A stretch of 7,224 nt of DNA, from positions 4,117 through 11,340 of the forward strand of contig WTJL01000063.1 of the NCBI GenBank assembly GCA_011524845.1, in the 5' to 3' direction. Made by a program: the position numbers and the translations under genes. Below the pieces are notes generated by a model, which did not search any database, was not told the DNA's origin, and saw only the letters and a program-made list of their open reading frames with translations. The stretch comes from Flavobacteriales bacterium (lineage in GTDB: Bacteria; Bacteroidota; Bacteroidia; Flavobacteriales_D; Sanyastnellaceae). This document shows, piece by piece, positions 6,020 through 7,224 of this stretch; positions within the stretch are counted from its first letter, which is position 1; each line of letters starts with the position of its first letter.

Positions 6020-7126
6020 TCAGGAGTCATTCCAAGAACGCACAAAGGTCTCCCAAGTTGCCTCGAAGGTGTCCCTTTTCCAAGAAACAGGGCCAACCAC
6101 CTTGCCCACGCCACGCCATGCCATGTCCCGCACCTCGTCGCCGACGTTCTTTTTGTCTTCGGTCATGAACGTCCAAAGGGATGCGGCATCGGGCCATGGT
6201 CCCTTCGGAAGAGGAATCCATTCCTTCAGCCATTGTCCCATCCATTGTGCGTGTTCAGTGTCTTCGGCAGACATCGCGTCGCCCCCGCCCAACACAGGAT
6301 TCAGCGCCTCATGCAGTGCGAAGTGAAGGCCCAAGGCGACGGCTTCCCCGTGCAGCCAGGCGCACTGGGTCGTCGCCGTGGAGGCTTCCAATGCGTGGGC
6401 CACGGTGTGTCCGAGGTTCAGGGTGGTTCTCACTCCGTGCTCGTGGGGGTCCAATTCCACGATGCGCTTTTTCACGCCAGCCGAGGCCTCGAACCAGGAA
6501 GTCCAAGCATTGTGCTCCTCCACACCGGCGCATGGCCACTCGGGAAGAGGGGCTTGAAAACTGCGCATGGCCGTGGCATCGAGGAGGGCGTGTTTGGCGG
6601 CCTCTGCGAGACCCGCATGGAAGTCTCTCTCTCCCAAAGTTTGCATCCACCGCGCATCGATGTGCACGGCCAAGGGTTCTGCAAACGTGCCTACTTGGTT
6701 TTTGCTGCCTCCCCAATTGATACCGGTTTTTCCGCCCCATGCCGCATCCACAGCAGCCAAGGGGGTGGTGGGAACGTGCAACGTCCGCATGCCTCGTTTC
6801 CAAATGGACGCCGCAAAACCCAGCGCATCGCTCATGGCGCCGCCCCCTGTGGTCACCACCAAGGACGATCGTGTCAGACCATGCCCTTGAAACAAGCGCA
6901 GAAGCTCGTTGACGGCATCCCACGTTTTCAAGCGTTCTCCCCCGCGCATCGGCACTTGAACGACGGGACAGGCCAAGGCGTTCTCCAAATTCATGAAGTA
7001 CTCTCGCAACAAGTCCTGCGAGCAGGCTTCTTCATGCACCCAAAGGACCCGATCAGGATCCGCGGTGCGAAGGACCAAAAGCCATGAAGGGAGGGAGGGA
7101 TTCACAGGGAAGGTTTCGGAGTCCAA
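6020..7126 (-). CDS. aroB: 3-dehydroquinate synthase (AroB), Trp-rich, non-ATG start
   Basis: AroB converts DAHP to 3-dehydroquinate, the second shikimate-pathway step, using NAD and a metal ion. Family motifs are GGGAMSDALGF (94-104), VPTTPLAAVDAAWGGKTG (118-135), KNQVGTF (142-148), GLAEAAKH (172-179), NLGHTVAHALEA (237-248), LHGEAVALG (258-266) and DKKN (324-327). The metal ligands are predicted as Glu175, His240 and His259. The start is uncertain: a TGA lies two codons before TTG 7126-7124, the next option is GTG 7105-7103 (361 residues), and the first ATG (residue 45) would remove conserved sequence. The N-terminus appears slightly shorter than usual. Tryptophan is strikingly common, 20 in 368 residues. 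It sits first in the run ahead of lpxD, an unusual partner for lipid A genes as far as I recall. Function is secure, start is not. Confidence 0.93.
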   Translation of the reverse strand: MDSETFPVNPSLPSWLLVLRTADPDRVLWVHEEACSQDLLREYFMNLENALACPVVQVPMRGGERLKTWDAVNELLRLFQGHGLTRSSLVVTTGGGAMSDALGFAASIWKRGMRTLHVPTTPLAAVDAAWGGKTGINWGGSKNQVGTFAEPLAVHIDARWMQTLGERDFHAGLAEAAKHALLDATAMRSFQAPLPEWPCAGVEEHNAWTSWFEASAGVKKRIVELDPHEHGVRTTLNLGHTVAHALEASTATTQCAWLHGEAVALGLHFALHEALNPVLGGGDAMSAEDTEHAQWMGQWLKEWIPLPKGPWPDAASLWTFMTEDKKNVGDEVRDMAWRGVGKVVGPVSWKRDTFEATWETFVRSWNDS

Positions 7127-7155
7127 AGTTCAGCAAAGAAAAAGGCCGCACCAAA
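7124..7155 (-). promoter_or_regulatory. Weak candidate promoter for aroB overlapping the tRNA terminator
   Basis: On the minus strand the terminator loop reads TTTG (7155-7152) and, 20 bases later, GAACTTTG (7131-7124) matches TAnnTTTG at all but its first base. This resembles the Bacteroidota -33/-7 pair. If used, transcription would start inside the annotated aroB frame, and translation would have to begin at GTG 7105. The boxes are short and one is imperfect, so this is a suggestion only. Confidence 0.15.
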
Positions 7156-7167
7156 GTGCGGCCTTTT
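7140..7167 (-). terminator. Intrinsic terminator of tRNA-Phe
   Basis: A perfect 12-base-pair inverted repeat (7140-7151 and 7156-7167) encloses a four-base loop (7152-7155). On the minus strand the GC-rich stem runs into TTTTTCTTT, a good U tract. It begins 4 bases past the tRNA 3' end (7171) and ends 13 bases before the TTG assigned to aroB, so it should separate tRNA transcription from the aroB-lpx run. On the plus strand it has only a short TTTT, so minus is the working direction. Confidence 0.9.
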
Positions 7168-7170
7168 GAG

Positions 7171-7224
7171 TGGTACCACCGGGATTCGAACCTGGGACAC
7201 ACGGATTTTCAATCCGTTGCTCTA
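7171..7224 (-). tRNA. tRNA-Phe (GAA), 5' part outside window
   Basis: The minus strand shows the 3' 54 bases of a tRNA. The anticodon arm is ACGGA, loop TTGAAAA, TCCGT (7217-7201), with anticodon GAA (7210-7208), reading Phe codons. A five-base variable loop (GTGTC), a T-arm with TTCGAAT loop, the acceptor half TGGTACC and discriminator A (7171) follow. No CCA is encoded after the discriminator; the next bases are CTC. The T-stem pairs CCAGG with CCCGG, leaving one A/C mismatch (positions 51-63). The D-arm is cut by the window edge, so the 5' acceptor strand cannot be checked. Confidence 0.92.

Noticed and set aside
7171..7224. tRNA-Phe 3' end as an integration (att) site
   Set aside because: tRNA ends are common integration sites, but there is no integrase, direct repeat or foreign-looking gene in the window.

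Overview
The window looks like chromosomal DNA from a fairly GC-rich member of the Bacteroidota (GC a little under 60 % by eye). Three things point there: a fused LpxC-FabZ protein, a secreted protein with a C-terminal type IX secretion (T9SS) sorting domain, and a DUF4301 protein. Start codons lack Shine-Dalgarno sequences, and a possible TAnnTTTG-type promoter element is present; both suit this phylum. I cannot name the genus.

Layout, left to right. Positions 2-601 (+) hold the C-terminal 199 residues of a DUF4301 protein whose start lies outside the window. A strong inverted repeat at 632-665 separates it from the convergent gene at 698-1975 (-), a secreted protein with two repeated domains and a T9SS sorting domain. 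From 2044 to 7126 there is one tightly packed minus-strand gene run, read right to left: aroB, lpxD, lpxC/fabZ fusion, lpxA, ABC-type ATPase. Gaps are 24, 37, -4 (ATGA overlap) and 4 bases. At the right edge lies the 3' part of a minus-strand tRNA-Phe (GAA), followed by its terminator just before aroB.

How the genes work together: LpxA adds the first acyl chain to UDP-GlcNAc, LpxC deacetylates the product, and LpxD adds the second acyl chain. These are the first three acyl-chain steps of lipid A synthesis. The FabZ half feeds fatty-acid elongation from the same hydroxyacyl-ACP pool that LpxA and LpxD use. AroB belongs to a different pathway (shikimate, aromatic amino acids) and is joined only by position. 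The ABC ATPase has no membrane partner in the window.

No mobile element, CRISPR array, defence cassette or clearly new multi-gene system is visible. The best leads are modest: an extremely tryptophan-rich AroB (20 Trp in 368 residues), an orphan ATPase coupled to lpxA that lacks the H-loop histidine, the duplicated-domain T9SS protein, and possible promoter elements placed very close to the lpxC and aroB starts.
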